Shown here: one piece after another, positions 8,816-17,297 of the stretch
How the letters are laid out: every line of letters begins with the position of its first letter
Numbering within the stretch: position 1 is the first letter of the stretch
Source of the DNA: Celeribacter halophilus
GTDB lineage: Bacteria > Pseudomonadota > Alphaproteobacteria > Rhodobacterales > Rhodobacteraceae
Assembly: GCF_900114135.1 (NCBI RefSeq)
Contig: NZ_FORY01000009.1
Span: 62,001-126,000, forward strand
DNA length: 64,000 nucleotides
Reading direction: 5' to 3'
Position numbers and translations under genes: made by a program
Notes under the pieces: generated by a model
Told to the model about the DNA's origin: nothing
The model's database searches: none
What the model saw: only the letters and a program-made list of their open reading frames with translations

Positions 8816-9328
8816 GTGACAATCATTCGTACCATGTCTTTCACAGCCGCGCTGGTTTGCACGCTTGGCCTTTATAGCCTGCCTGCGCAGGCCCAAGGCA
8901 CGCAGATTGCGTTCGGCGGCCTCAAACATGACAGTAGCCTGCCGATCGAGGTGACGTCTGACCAGCTCAGCGTGGATCAGGGCACCGGAAAAGCATTGTT
9001 TTCCGGCAATGTCATCATCGGACAGGGGGCTATGCGGCTTTCGGCGCAGACGGTTGAAGTGGTCTATGCCAGCGAGAGCAGCGAGAGCAGCGAGATTGCG
9101 CGTCTTTTGGCCTCTGGTGGCGTCACGATCACCAATGCGGGTGAGGCGGCGGAGGCCCAGCGTGCGGAATATGATCTCGAATCAGGCACAGTGGTGCTCA
9201 CGGGCAACGTGCTTTTGACGCAGGAAAATAGCGCTCTGTCCGGCGAGCGCATGGTGATTGATCTCAACACCGGCACAGGGCGGATGGATGGACGTGTGAA
9301 AACGATCCTGCAATCCGGAAAAGACTGA
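8816..9328 (+). CDS. lptA: LPS transport periplasmic bridge protein LptA
   Basis: A 170-residue periplasmic protein with a GTG start and a signal peptide ending near LPAQAQG (about residue 27). The mature part contains the OstA/LptA pattern: [19 protein letters not shown], then [10 protein letters not shown] and repeated beta-strand units ending [12 protein letters not shown]. LptA oligomerises into the bridge that carries LPS across the periplasm to LptD. A short in-frame run of SES repeats occurs at about residues 83-91. The stop codon overlaps the lptB start (TGATG), which indicates translational coupling. Confidence 0.9.
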   Translation: MTIIRTMSFTAALVCTLGLYSLPAQAQGTQIAFGGLKHDSSLPIEVTSDQLSVDQGTGKALFSGNVIIGQGAMRLSAQTVEVVYASESSESSEIARLLASGGVTITNAGEAAEAQRAEYDLESGTVVLTGNVLLTQENSALSGERMVIDLNTGTGRMDGRVKTILQSGKD

Positions 9329-10059
9329 TGGGCGACACCTCGGGGCTCAAGGTCCGTAATCTTCGCAAAGGCTATCGCAAGCGCACCGTGATCCGGGATG
9401 TTTCTCTCGATCTGGAGCGCGGCGAAGTGGTGGCTTTGCTTGGCCCCAACGGCTCCGGCAAGACGACGTGTTTTTATTCTATCGCGGGTCTCGTCATGCC
9501 GGAGGGCGGCGAGGTGATCGTGGACGGGCGCGATATTACGCTCTTGCCTATGTATCGCCGCGCGAAACTCGGGGTCGGCTATCTGCCACAGGAGGCCTCC
9601 GTGTTTCGGGGCCTTTGTGTTGAGGACAACATCCTTGCCATTCTCGAAGTCTCCGAAAGTGATCCGCTTTTGCGGCGCGAGAAGCTGGAAGACCTCCTTT
9701 CCGAATTTTCCATTTCCCATCTGCGCCGCGCACCGGCTTTGTCGCTGTCTGGCGGTGAGCGCCGGCGAGTCGAAATCGCGCGTTGTCTGGCGTCAGACCC
9801 GTCCTATGTGCTGCTCGACGAGCCTTTCGCAGGCGTTGACCCCATCGCTGTGGCGGAAATTCGCGGGCTTGTCTCCACCCTCAAGACCCGCGGTATCGGT
9901 GTTTTGATTACGGATCATAATGTGCAGGAAACATTGGGAATTATCGACCGCGCCTATATTTTGCATGACGGGCACGTTCTTATGTCCGGCAGCAAGGAAG
10001 ACATTGTTGCCGATGAAACTGTGCGGCGCGTTTACCTTGGTGACAATTTCCGGATTTAA
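9328..10059 (+). CDS. lptB: LPS export ABC transporter ATP-binding protein LptB
   Basis: A 243-residue ABC ATPase of the usual LptB length. Walker A is GPNGSGKTT (about residues 36-44), the signature is [17 protein letters not shown], Walker B is [13 protein letters not shown], and the switch region is [10 protein letters not shown], all diagnostic for LptB. It drives extraction of LPS from the inner membrane with LptF/LptG, which are not in this window. In many alphaproteobacteria rpoN follows lptB; here rpoN is absent and a 246-bp gap leads to hpf. Confidence 0.95.
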   Translation: MGDTSGLKVRNLRKGYRKRTVIRDVSLDLERGEVVALLGPNGSGKTTCFYSIAGLVMPEGGEVIVDGRDITLLPMYRRAKLGVGYLPQEASVFRGLCVEDNILAILEVSESDPLLRREKLEDLLSEFSISHLRRAPALSLSGGERRRVEIARCLASDPSYVLLDEPFAGVDPIAVAEIRGLVSTLKTRGIGVLITDHNVQETLGIIDRAYILHDGHVLMSGSKEDIVADETVRRVYLGDNFRI

Positions 10060-10305
10060 CGGCGGGTTTTGATTGACATTCCCCCGGATTCTGACGCCAA
10101 ATAGAGTAGATGTATGACGTAAGAATGACACTCTGCGCCACGACCAGTAGACGTCACAAGGCGCCGGAAAAGCACCCCGACAAGCTGTCTGGGCACTCTC
10201 TCAAGCGTTTGCATCGTCATCCCGCTTCAAACAAAACCCCAAGACCACTCTTGAACGCCGGAGGAGGCGTCGGAAGACGGGTCTGAACAAAGAAGGAGGT
10301 ATCAT
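10060..10305 (+). promoter_or_regulatory. hpf upstream region with -35-like TTGACA and strong SD
   Basis: The gap between lptB and hpf holds a TTGACA at 10073-10078 with an AT-richer stretch (CAAATAGAG) about 20 bp downstream, so a promoter with a long untranslated leader of about 190 bases is plausible, though the -10 fit is poor. The leader ends in a near-perfect Shine-Dalgarno sequence, AAGGAGGT, seven bases before the hpf ATG. The rpoN gene found here in many related bacteria is missing. Confidence 0.4.
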
Positions 10306-10881
10306 ATGCGGTACCAAATCAGCGGAAAACAAATCGACATCGGTAGTGCGCTTCAAACGCATGTAAAAACCGAGCTTGGCGCCGTGCTGGAAAAATATGC
10401 ACAACGTCCGACGGATGCGAATGTCGTTTTTTCCAAGAGTGGGGCGGAATACAGCTGTGAGGCTGTGGTTCATTTGTCGACCGGTCTGACAGCACAAGCC
10501 AGTGCGCGTGCGCATGAAATCTACGCCGCCTTTGATGCCTGCGCCGAGAAAATGGACAAACAACTGCGTCGCTACAAGCGCCGGTTGAAAGACCACCACA
10601 AGGAGCGCTCGGAGCCTGTTGAACTCTTCGGCGGTTCCCAGTATATCCTCGCCGCATCGGAGCATGAAGACGAGCAAGAGCCCGAAAGCTTGCAGCCGAT
10701 GATCATTGCCGAGATGGAGGCATCGATTCCGACCCTTACGGTAGGGGAAGCTGTAATGCAGATGGAACTTGCCGAAGCTCCGGTCCTTGTGTTCCGCAAG
10801 GAAGGAAAAACTGGAGTGAACGTGGTCTACCGCCGCCCTGACGGGAACATCGGCTGGATTGACCCTAACGACGCGACTTAA
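10306..10881 (+). CDS. hpf: Ribosome hibernation-promoting factor, long form (HPF/RaiA)
   Basis: A 191-residue protein. The N-terminal domain (1-100) is the sigma-54 modulation/YfiA fold, MRYQISGKQIDIGSALQTHV, that sits in the decoding channel of inactive ribosomes. The C-terminal domain (about 130-187) with PVLVFRKEGKTGVNVVYRRPDGNIGWIDP is the dimerisation tail that lets long HPF pair 70S ribosomes into 100S particles. It starts with ATG after a very strong Shine-Dalgarno sequence and is followed at once by an intrinsic terminator, so most transcription probably ends before ptsN. Confidence 0.93.
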   Translation: MRYQISGKQIDIGSALQTHVKTELGAVLEKYAQRPTDANVVFSKSGAEYSCEAVVHLSTGLTAQASARAHEIYAAFDACAEKMDKQLRRYKRRLKDHHKERSEPVELFGGSQYILAASEHEDEQEPESLQPMIIAEMEASIPTLTVGEAVMQMELAEAPVLVFRKEGKTGVNVVYRRPDGNIGWIDPNDAT

Positions 10882-10890
10882 TGAAACCGA

Positions 10891-10922
10891 CCCGCCTCGA
10901 CGGGTCGAGGCGGGTAGTTTTT
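10891..10922 (+). terminator. Intrinsic terminator between hpf and ptsN
   Basis: A perfect 10-bp stem (CCCGCCTCGA at 10891-10900 with TCGAGGCGGG at 10905-10914), a four-base loop and a T-rich tail (TAGTTTTT) to 10922. The tail ends two bases before the ptsN ATG at 10925, so the only purine-rich candidate ribosome site for ptsN lies inside the 3' arm of the hairpin. Confidence 0.85.
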
Positions 10923-10924
10923 AG

Positions 10925-11389
10925 ATGGATATCTCGAAGATTTTGGATCCACAGGCCGTTAAGGTTGTGGGCAAAATGACCAGCAAGAAGCGCTTGTTTC
11001 AAGATCTGGGAGAGATTGCAGCAAGCGCCTATGATTTGTCTTTGAACGAGACGGTCGATGCGCTTCAGGAACGAGAAAGCCTTGGCCCGACTGGTGTGGG
11101 CCATGGCGTTGCTCTGCCTCATGCGCGGATCGAGGGGCTGGATTCTGTCGTCGGTGCGTTCCTGCGGCTTGAAAGCCCTATGGATTTTGATGCTGTAGAC
11201 CGTCAGCCCGTTGATTTGGTTTTTGCATTGTTTGCTCCGGCTGAATCCGGTGTCGATCACCTCAAAGCCTTGGCTCTCGTGTCCCGCACTATGCGCGACG
11301 CTGACATTTGCGCGAAGCTGCGAGCCAATAGTGAGGCGGCCACACTCCACGCAATTCTGACAGAAGGTCCGGCCACGAAAGCGGCCTGA
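10925..11389 (+). CDS. ptsN: Nitrogen PTS EIIA component PtsN
   Basis: A 154-residue EIIA-Ntr protein. The phosphorylated histidine is H66, in GVGHGVALPHARIEG, the canonical active-site block of the family. PtsN accepts phosphate from NPr and acts as a regulator, for example of potassium transport and stress responses, instead of importing sugar. It follows hpf as in most proteobacteria. Its start codon abuts the hpf terminator, so expression likely depends on read-through of that terminator and opening of the hairpin. Confidence 0.93.
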   Translation: MDISKILDPQAVKVVGKMTSKKRLFQDLGEIAASAYDLSLNETVDALQERESLGPTGVGHGVALPHARIEGLDSVVGAFLRLESPMDFDAVDRQPVDLVFALFAPAESGVDHLKALALVSRTMRDADICAKLRANSEAATLHAILTEGPATKAA

Positions 11390-11406
11390 CATGATCCGGC
11401 GTGTTT

Positions 11407-11437
11407 CGCGAAAGGGTTTGAATTAACGCCTTTCGCG
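11407..11437. terminator. Bidirectional terminator hairpin between ptsN and aroC
   Basis: CGCGAAAGG at 11407-11415 pairs perfectly with CCTTTCGCG at 11429-11437 around a 13-base loop, between two convergent genes. The plus side continues ATCTTCTT, a modest T-rich tail. It fits termination of ptsN and probably also of aroC. Confidence 0.7.
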
Positions 11438-11443
11438 ATCTTC

Positions 11444-12544
11444 TTAGCCGATGTGACCACGCGGACCGTCGCCGACTTGCCCGCGATGCAGCAGAAGGTG
11501 GTCGAGGATGACACAGGCCATCATTGCTTCGCCCACGGGAACCGCACGGATACCGACGCAGGGATCATGACGTCCCTTGGTGATCAAGTCGGTTTCTTTG
11601 CCGGACTTCGTGACGGTCTTACGCGGGGTCAGGATTGAAGAGGTCGGCTTGACCGCAAACCGCACCACCACGTCCTGTCCCGTAGAAATCCCGCCAAGAA
11701 TACCGCCCGCGTGATTGGAACCGAACTCGGGACCATCCGGCCCCATGCGCATCTCGTCCGCGTTTTTCTCGCCGGTTAGGCAAGCGGCATTCATGCCCTC
11801 GCCAATTTCCACAGCTTTGACAGCATTAATAGACATCATCGCCGCAGCCAGATCTGTGTCCAGCTTGGCGTAAATCGGTGCGCCAAGCCCGGCAGGTGCG
11901 CCTTTTGCGACCACTTCAATCACAGCGCCGACCGAGGAGCCGTTTTTGCGAATGGCGCTCAGATAATCTGCCCAGGTCTCAGCGGTTTTCGCGGAGGGCA
12001 CCCAGAACGGATTGTTGTCGATTTCGCTCATGTCACGGGGGCCCTCGATCCCGTGCGGGCCGATCTGCGTCATATAGCCTTTGATCTCCAGATCAGGTGC
12101 CAATTCGGCCAGAACGGCTCTCGCGATACCGCCAGCGGCCACGCGCGCCGCCGTTTCCCGCGCCGAGGAACGCCCGCCGCCACGGTAGTCCCGAATGCCG
12201 TATTTCTGGAAATAGGTGATGTCGGCATGTCCGGGCCGAAAGGCCTGTGCAATCTCGCCGTAGTCTTTCGAACGCTGGTCCGTGTTGCGGATCATAAGCT
12301 GGATCGGTGTGCCGGTGGTCTTGCCCTCGAAGACACCGGAGAGGATTTCCACCTGATCCGGCTCCTGACGCTGGGTGGTGAACTTCGACGTGCCGGGTTT
12401 GCGCTTGTCGAGCCAGACCTGAAGCATCTCTTCATTGATCTCGATTCCCGGAGGGCAGCCATCAACCGTGGCCCCCAATGCGGGCCCGTGGCTTTCGCCC
12501 CAAGTGGTGAAGCGGAAAAGATGTCCGAATGTATTCATGCTCAT
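11444..12544 (-). CDS. aroC: Chorismate synthase
   Basis: A 366-residue FMN-dependent enzyme that converts EPSP (5-enolpyruvylshikimate-3-phosphate) to chorismate, the last shikimate-pathway step. The family blocks are clear: [20 protein letters not shown] at the N-terminus, then [19 protein letters not shown], and [19 protein letters not shown] near the C-terminus. The ATG at 12544 is preceded by GAGGAG at the right spacing and begins [10 protein letters not shown]. It is the only aromatic-pathway gene here. It lies 108 bp downstream of the deoR-type gene on the same strand, and no functional link is evident. Confidence 0.96.
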   Translation of the reverse strand: MSMNTFGHLFRFTTWGESHGPALGATVDGCPPGIEINEEMLQVWLDKRKPGTSKFTTQRQEPDQVEILSGVFEGKTTGTPIQLMIRNTDQRSKDYGEIAQAFRPGHADITYFQKYGIRDYRGGGRSSARETAARVAAGGIARAVLAELAPDLEIKGYMTQIGPHGIEGPRDMSEIDNNPFWVPSAKTAETWADYLSAIRKNGSSVGAVIEVVAKGAPAGLGAPIYAKLDTDLAAAMMSINAVKAVEIGEGMNAACLTGEKNADEMRMGPDGPEFGSNHAGGILGGISTGQDVVVRFAVKPTSSILTPRKTVTKSGKETDLITKGRHDPCVGIRAVPVGEAMMACVILDHLLLHRGQVGDGPRGHIG

Positions 12545-12652
12545 GGGCGGCTCCTCACGTTACATGTGCTTTATCCGATGTCACATCGTTGGGCAATCAA
12601 TGTGCGCAAGGATGGAGGGAAGAAGCTGCTTTGCGACAGGCATGAGGAAGGC

Positions 12653-13420
12653 TTACACCTTGATAATTCGGCAACCGGATTGATCGCAGGCGCGCAACAC
12701 ATCATCTGGTAAATGCGCGCCGGTGACGACCATGTCATAATCGCGCAGATGCGCGTGGTGGCAGGCCAGATCGAGACCGAACTTTTCGGAATCCATGACC
12801 AGAATCATTGTGTTCGCGCAACCTGAGATGGCCTTTCGCGTGGAAATCTCCTCGGAGTTATAATCCATCACCGCACCGCTCTCCGACAGGCCGCCGCAAC
12901 TGAAAATCGCATAATCCACGCGATATTTCGCAAAGAACTCTAACGCCGCAACGCCGATCATATCCAGATCCCGCATACGCACAGCTCCGCCCGCCATCTC
13001 GACGACGACCCTTGGTGCGTTTTGCAGGGCGCAGACGGCGTGGATGCTGTTGGTCACAACGAACAGGTCTTCGTGAGAGGCCAGCAGACGTGCGCAATGT
13101 TCGACCGTGGTGCCGGTGCCGAGGGCAATGCGCGCGCCATTCGGGATCAGGTTTTTCACTGTCAATGCGATCCGCTGTTTTTCTTGCCGCGATATGCTTT
13201 CGCGGGGCAGGTATCCGATATTCTCGCTTTGCTGCCTCAACCGCGCCGAGCCATTCCGCCGCTGCACGAGCGCGGCCGCATCCAGATCGCGCAAATCGGT
13301 GCGGATCGTCTGAACCGACACGGCAAGGCGTTCGGACAGTTCCGCAGCCGACAGCTCACCGTTCTCCGACAAGAGCGTAATGATGCGGTCGCGCCGCTCT
13401 GTCATATCCAGCCGCTTCAT
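12653..13420 (-). CDS. DeoR-family transcriptional regulator
   Basis: A 255-residue regulator. The N-terminal winged helix-turn-helix (about residues 8-60: TERRDRIITLLSENGELSAAELSERLAVSVQTIRTDLRDL) is the DeoR signature. The C-terminal half is the DeoR sensor domain (ALGTGTTVEHCARLL, then DLDMIGVAALEFFAKYRVD), which in known members binds a phosphorylated sugar or related phosphometabolite. It is divergent from the ABC importer/hydrolase operon across a 168-bp gap that contains operator-like inverted repeats, so it very probably controls that operon. The start at 13420 is chosen because upstream in-frame sequence is antisense to the binding-protein gene. Confidence 0.92.
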   Translation of the reverse strand: MKRLDMTERRDRIITLLSENGELSAAELSERLAVSVQTIRTDLRDLDAAALVQRRNGSARLRQQSENIGYLPRESISRQEKQRIALTVKNLIPNGARIALGTGTTVEHCARLLASHEDLFVVTNSIHAVCALQNAPRVVVEMAGGAVRMRDLDMIGVAALEFFAKYRVDYAIFSCGGLSESGAVMDYNSEEISTRKAISGCANTMILVMDSEKFGLDLACHHAHLRDYDMVVTGAHLPDDVLRACDQSGCRIIKV

Positions 13421-13502
13421 GACTTTCCTTCGAAAACAAACTGTGCTTGCAGGGATGGTAGAAAGGAAACAAATCCCGCGCAATATCATTAAAAAAGTTA
13501 CA

Positions 13503-13567
13503 GTTTTGTCACAAAACCTTAGCACTCCGAAGGAATAAGGCTCTCGTGAATTACTTTCGAACGAAAG
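13503..13567. promoter_or_regulatory. Operator-like inverted repeats in the deoR/ABC intergenic region
   Basis: Two dyads lie between the divergent genes: GTTTTGTCACAAAAC at 13503-13517 (perfect 7+1+7) and CTTTCGAACGAAAG at 13554-13567 (six-base arms around AA). A TTCGAA also occurs next to the regulator start at 13429-13434. TTTCG-type half-sites are common in operators of DeoR-family proteins, so the second dyad is the better operator candidate. It lies 21 bp upstream of the binding-protein ATG. Confidence 0.5.
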
Positions 13568-13588
13568 CAAAACCCTCAGGAGAGCCCG

Positions 13589-14557
13589 ATGAAGTCCTTC
13601 CTCACCACCACCGCTTTTGCCCTCATGGCCAGCACCGCCATGGCCGATACGATCACGCTTTACACCTCCCAGCCCAATGCCGATGCCCAGAAGACAGTCG
13701 ATGCCTTTATGGCGGCCAATCCGGGCACAGAGGTGGATTGGGTGCGTGACGGCACGACGAAGCTCATGGCCCGTCTGCGCGCGGAAATCGAAGCGGGCAA
13801 TCCACAGCCTGACGTGCTTTTGATTGCCGACACGGTCACGCTGGAAGGCATGGCGCAGGAGGGGCTCTTGGCCGCGTATCAGTCGCCGGAGGCCGCAAAC
13901 TACGACGCAGCTCTCTATTCGCCGGAGGGTTACTACTACTCCACCAAGCTCATCACCACCGGCATCGTGTATAACACAGGCATTGAAACCGCGCCGACCT
14001 CTTGGGCCGATCTCGTGGATCCGGTCATCAAAGGTCAGATCGCCATGCCCTCGCCGCTGTATTCGGGTGCTGCGTTGATCCACCTCGCCACGTTGACGGG
14101 CGACGAGAGCCTTGGCTGGGACTATTACGAAAATCTGTCGGCCAATGATGCCCGCGCCCAAGGTGGCAACGGCGGCACGTTCAAAGCGGTGGCATCGGGC
14201 GAAAAGCCTTACGGCATGGTCGTGGACTTCCTCGCCATCCGGAACAAGGCGGACGGTTCTCCGGTTGATTTCGTCTTCCCTGAAGAGGGTGTATCTTATG
14301 TGACCGAGCCTGTGGCTATTCTGTCCAGTGCGAAGAATATGGACGGCGCACAGAAGTTCGTTGATTTCCTGATCAGCCAAGAGGGGCAGGATCTCGTCCT
14401 CGATATGGGTTATATTCCGGCACGCGACGGCATGGGTGTGCCCGAAGGCTTTCCCGCCCGCGAAGACATCAAGCTGATGGCATTCGATCCGGCCACCGCA
14501 CTGGAAAACGCCGAGGCCAACAAGGCCAGGTTCGCAGAACTTTTCGGCGCTGAGTGA
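13589..14557 (+). CDS. ABC transporter periplasmic binding protein, AfuA/FbpA-like
   Basis: A 322-residue solute-binding protein with a signal peptide ending at TAMADT (about residue 20). The mature start DTITLYTSQPNADAQKTVDAFMAANPG, the PDVLLIADTVTLEGMAQEGLL block and the ASGEKPYGMVVDFLA region are of the ferric-iron/phosphate-ester binding class that includes FbpA, AfuA and phosphonate-binding relatives. AfuA of Actinobacillus binds sugar phosphates. Adjacent phosphatase genes and a DeoR-type regulator favour a phosphorylated ligand over iron, which is inference. A good ribosome site, CAGGAGA, precedes the ATG. Confidence 0.88.
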   Translation: MKSFLTTTAFALMASTAMADTITLYTSQPNADAQKTVDAFMAANPGTEVDWVRDGTTKLMARLRAEIEAGNPQPDVLLIADTVTLEGMAQEGLLAAYQSPEAANYDAALYSPEGYYYSTKLITTGIVYNTGIETAPTSWADLVDPVIKGQIAMPSPLYSGAALIHLATLTGDESLGWDYYENLSANDARAQGGNGGTFKAVASGEKPYGMVVDFLAIRNKADGSPVDFVFPEEGVSYVTEPVAILSSAKNMDGAQKFVDFLISQEGQDLVLDMGYIPARDGMGVPEGFPAREDIKLMAFDPATALENAEANKARFAELFGAE

Positions 14558-16260
14558 TGGGTGTCTCGATGCAAATGGGAGGCAGCCGGTCAGAAGGTCG
14601 GCTGCTCTCCGCGATTCTGATTGTCGCGATCTGTCTGACGATGGCCCCAGTCTTGCGCCTCTTTGTCGAAGGGGTGACGGATCAGGGTGCGCCGAGCCTG
14701 TCCTTGATGGGAGATGTGTTGTCAAAACCCTCGACGATGAGTGCGCTCAAACATTCGCTCATCACTGCGGGTTTAGGCACTGTCCTGTCGTTGGTGCTTG
14801 GCGCGGCGTTTGCCTTTCTGGTCGCGCTGACAGATTTGCGCGCCAAGGCGGCGTTGGTCTTTTGCCTGATGATTCCGATGATGATCCCGCCACAAATCAC
14901 CGCGCTCTCATGGACACAGATCATGGGGCCATCTTCGGTCCTGTTGAAAACACTCGGCATCGCGCCGCCACTGGGTGCGCCGCAACCGCTCTATTCGGCA
15001 GAAGGCATCATTGTACTTTTGGGCATCCAGCATATGTCGATCATTTTTCTGACCCTGCGTGCGGGGCTGCGGTCAATTCCGCAAGAAGTGGTCGAAGCGG
15101 CTCGGGTCAGCGGTGCCAAGGGGCTGCGCACATGGTGGCAGGTGGTGATGCCTCTGACATTGCCGAGTTTGGCCGCAGGGACGGCGATCACCTTTGTCAC
15201 TGCGCTGGGCAATTTCGGTATTCCGGCCATGTTGGGGATACCTGCGGGCTATGTGACGCTTCCGACATTGGTGTATCAGAAGCTTGCCGGAATGGGCACA
15301 ACGGTGCTGGCCGAAGTCTCTGTTCTCGCCATGCTGATCGGAGCGGTGGCCGTGATCGGTATTCTGTTGCAGCGTTTCTTTCAGAGCCGCCAGAAACTGC
15401 ATCTTGTAGGGGCCACCTCCCGCCCGCTTGCCATTCCGTTGGGTGCGGCACGTCTGCCGGTGGAGCTTTTGCTCTGGGCTGTGGTTCTTGTGATCCTCGT
15501 GCTGCCAATGTCAGGTCTGCTTGCGACCTCCTTGGTGCCTGCTTATGGCGTTGCCTTGGGCTTGGACACGGTGACCTTCACTGCATGGTATGAGGTTTTG
15601 TTCCGCCAGCCTTCGACATCGCGGGCCTTTGTCAATTCCTTCAGTCTGGCGGTTGGGGCTTCGCTGGTTCTGATGGTGGTCTGCCTGCCTTTAGCGTGGT
15701 TAATGGAGCGGCACAAAACACGGCTCTCGCGCCTTTTCGACAGTCTTCTGGACCTGCCCTACGCGCTTCCGGGGGTTGTTCTGTCGATTGCGATGATCCT
15801 TTTGCTCATCAAGCTGCCCTTTACCGAAGCCACGCTCTACGGCACGATCTGGATCATCTTCCTCGCCTATCTCGCACGGTTTTTCGCGGTCATGTTCCGC
15901 CCTGTGCAGGCCAGTCTGAAGCAACTTGATCCGGCCATGAATGAGGCGGCGCAATCGGTCGGAGCCTCTTTGTTCCGTCGTCTGCGCGATGTGATCCTGC
16001 CGCTTTCGGCGCCGGCTGCTGCGGCGGGGGCGATCCTCGTGTTCCTCACCGCATTTAATGAACTTACGGTTTCCGCGCTCTTGTGGTCGTCGGGCACAGA
16101 GACGCTTGGCGTGGTGATTTTCAATCTCGATGACAGCGGCGAAACTGCGATGGCCAGTGCGCTTGCCATGACCATCGTGCTGGTTGTCATGGCGCTTATG
16201 GCGGTGATCCAGCTGCTGTCGCGCCGCTTTCCCAAAGGAGTTGTCCCATGGCAGACATAG
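14557..16260 (+). CDS. ABC transporter permease, two fused permease modules
   Basis: A 567-residue inner-membrane protein with about 12 membrane segments made of two homologous binding-protein-dependent transport modules. Each has an EAA loop: EVVEAARVSGAKGLRTWWQVVMP in the first half, and EAAQSVGASLFRRLRDVILPL in the second. This fused FbpB/AfuB layout is normal for the family. The start overlaps the binding-protein stop (TGATG at 14555-14559); a GTG three bases upstream is an alternative. Its 3' end overlaps the ATPase gene by 13 bases. It forms the whole import channel for the operon. Confidence 0.93.
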   Translation: MGVSMQMGGSRSEGRLLSAILIVAICLTMAPVLRLFVEGVTDQGAPSLSLMGDVLSKPSTMSALKHSLITAGLGTVLSLVLGAAFAFLVALTDLRAKAALVFCLMIPMMIPPQITALSWTQIMGPSSVLLKTLGIAPPLGAPQPLYSAEGIIVLLGIQHMSIIFLTLRAGLRSIPQEVVEAARVSGAKGLRTWWQVVMPLTLPSLAAGTAITFVTALGNFGIPAMLGIPAGYVTLPTLVYQKLAGMGTTVLAEVSVLAMLIGAVAVIGILLQRFFQSRQKLHLVGATSRPLAIPLGAARLPVELLLWAVVLVILVLPMSGLLATSLVPAYGVALGLDTVTFTAWYEVLFRQPSTSRAFVNSFSLAVGASLVLMVVCLPLAWLMERHKTRLSRLFDSLLDLPYALPGVVLSIAMILLLIKLPFTEATLYGTIWIIFLAYLARFFAVMFRPVQASLKQLDPAMNEAAQSVGASLFRRLRDVILPLSAPAAAAGAILVFLTAFNELTVSALLWSSGTETLGVVIFNLDDSGETAMASALAMTIVLVVMALMAVIQLLSRRFPKGVVPWQT

Positions 16261-17297
16261 ACCTGTCCTCTGTCGGCAAAACATTCGCGGGCACGCCTGC
16301 GTTGCAAGACATCACCACGCGGTTCGAAGATGGCGAATTTATCGCGCTTCTGGGGCCGTCGGGCTGTGGCAAGACCACGTTGCTGCGGATTCTGGCGGGG
16401 TTCGAACTTCCGACCCGTGGACAAATCCGCATCGGCGGGCGTGACATGGCCAATGCTGACACAGGCGTGATGATGCCGCCCGAAGAGCGCAACATCGGCT
16501 TTGTGTTCCAGTCCTACGCGCTCTGGCCGCATATGTCCGTGCGCCGCAATGTGTCTTATCCGCTCGAAATCCGGCGGTTTTCCAAAGCCGACATTGCAAC
16601 ACAGACCGACGCCGCCCTCGCGGCAACGGGGCTGGGTGATTATGCGGACCGTATGCCATCCGATCTCTCTGGCGGACAGCGGCAGCGGGTGGCGTTGGCG
16701 CGGTGCCTCGTGTCTGATCCCTGCGCTGTTTTGCTCGACGAGCCGCTCGCCAATCTGGATGTGGCGCTGCGGGCCTCTATGCAGGGGGTGTTCGCGGATT
16801 TTCACAAACGCACCGGCGCAACCATGGTCTATGTCACCCATGATCAGGCCGAAGCGATGGCGATGGCGGACCGGATTGCGGTGATGGATCAGGGGCGAAT
16901 TCAGCAATTTGATACGCCTCAAACCCTCTATGAGCGTCCCAAGAACCGCTTTGTGGCGGAGTTTGTCGGGCGCGGGGCTGTGGTGCCTGTGCACGGGGTC
17001 GCACGGAGGGGCGAGGAGCTTCGGGCGCAGATTTTGGGAACGGAGGTTGCTGTGCAAACCGATCCGGAAAAATCGCGTGTCAGCCATGTCTGCTTGCGGC
17101 CTGAAAACCTCAGCATTGCGGAGACGGGTAACCTGCGGGCCAAGGTGGCGCGGGTGACTTATCTGGGCGGAAAATACCTGCTGGAAACCGTGTCCGAATG
17201 CGGCACGCGGCTTTTGGCGGAAACGCGTGCGAAATTCGATGTCGGCGCACAGCTCGGCCTGACCATCACAACCCCTTGGGCTTTCTCAGAGGACTAA
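16248..17297 (+). CDS. ABC transporter ATP-binding protein (FbpC/PotA type, with TOBE domain)
   Basis: A 349-residue ATPase with Walker A GPSGCGKTT (about residues 34-42), Q-loop FVFQSYALWPHM, signature LSGGQRQRVALARCL, Walker B VLLDEPLANLDV and switch YVTHDQAEA. Residues from about 240 form a TOBE-like beta domain that often senses regulatory ligands. It energises the fused permease encoded immediately upstream, with which it overlaps by 13 bases. The stop codon is directly followed by the start of the metallo-hydrolase gene, so transporter and hydrolases are made from one message. Confidence 0.94.
   Translation: MADIDLSSVGKTFAGTPALQDITTRFEDGEFIALLGPSGCGKTTLLRILAGFELPTRGQIRIGGRDMANADTGVMMPPEERNIGFVFQSYALWPHMSVRRNVSYPLEIRRFSKADIATQTDAALAATGLGDYADRMPSDLSGGQRQRVALARCLVSDPCAVLLDEPLANLDVALRASMQGVFADFHKRTGATMVYVTHDQAEAMAMADRIAVMDQGRIQQFDTPQTLYERPKNRFVAEFVGRGAVVPVHGVARRGEELRAQILGTEVAVQTDPEKSRVSHVCLRPENLSIAETGNLRAKVARVTYLGGKYLLETVSECGTRLLAETRAKFDVGAQLGLTITTPWAFSED

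Noticed and set aside
13421-14725. N-terminal extension that would more than double the DeoR-type regulator
   Set aside because: The extension is antisense to the binding-protein gene and has no domain. The helix-turn-helix starts right after the ATG at 13420.
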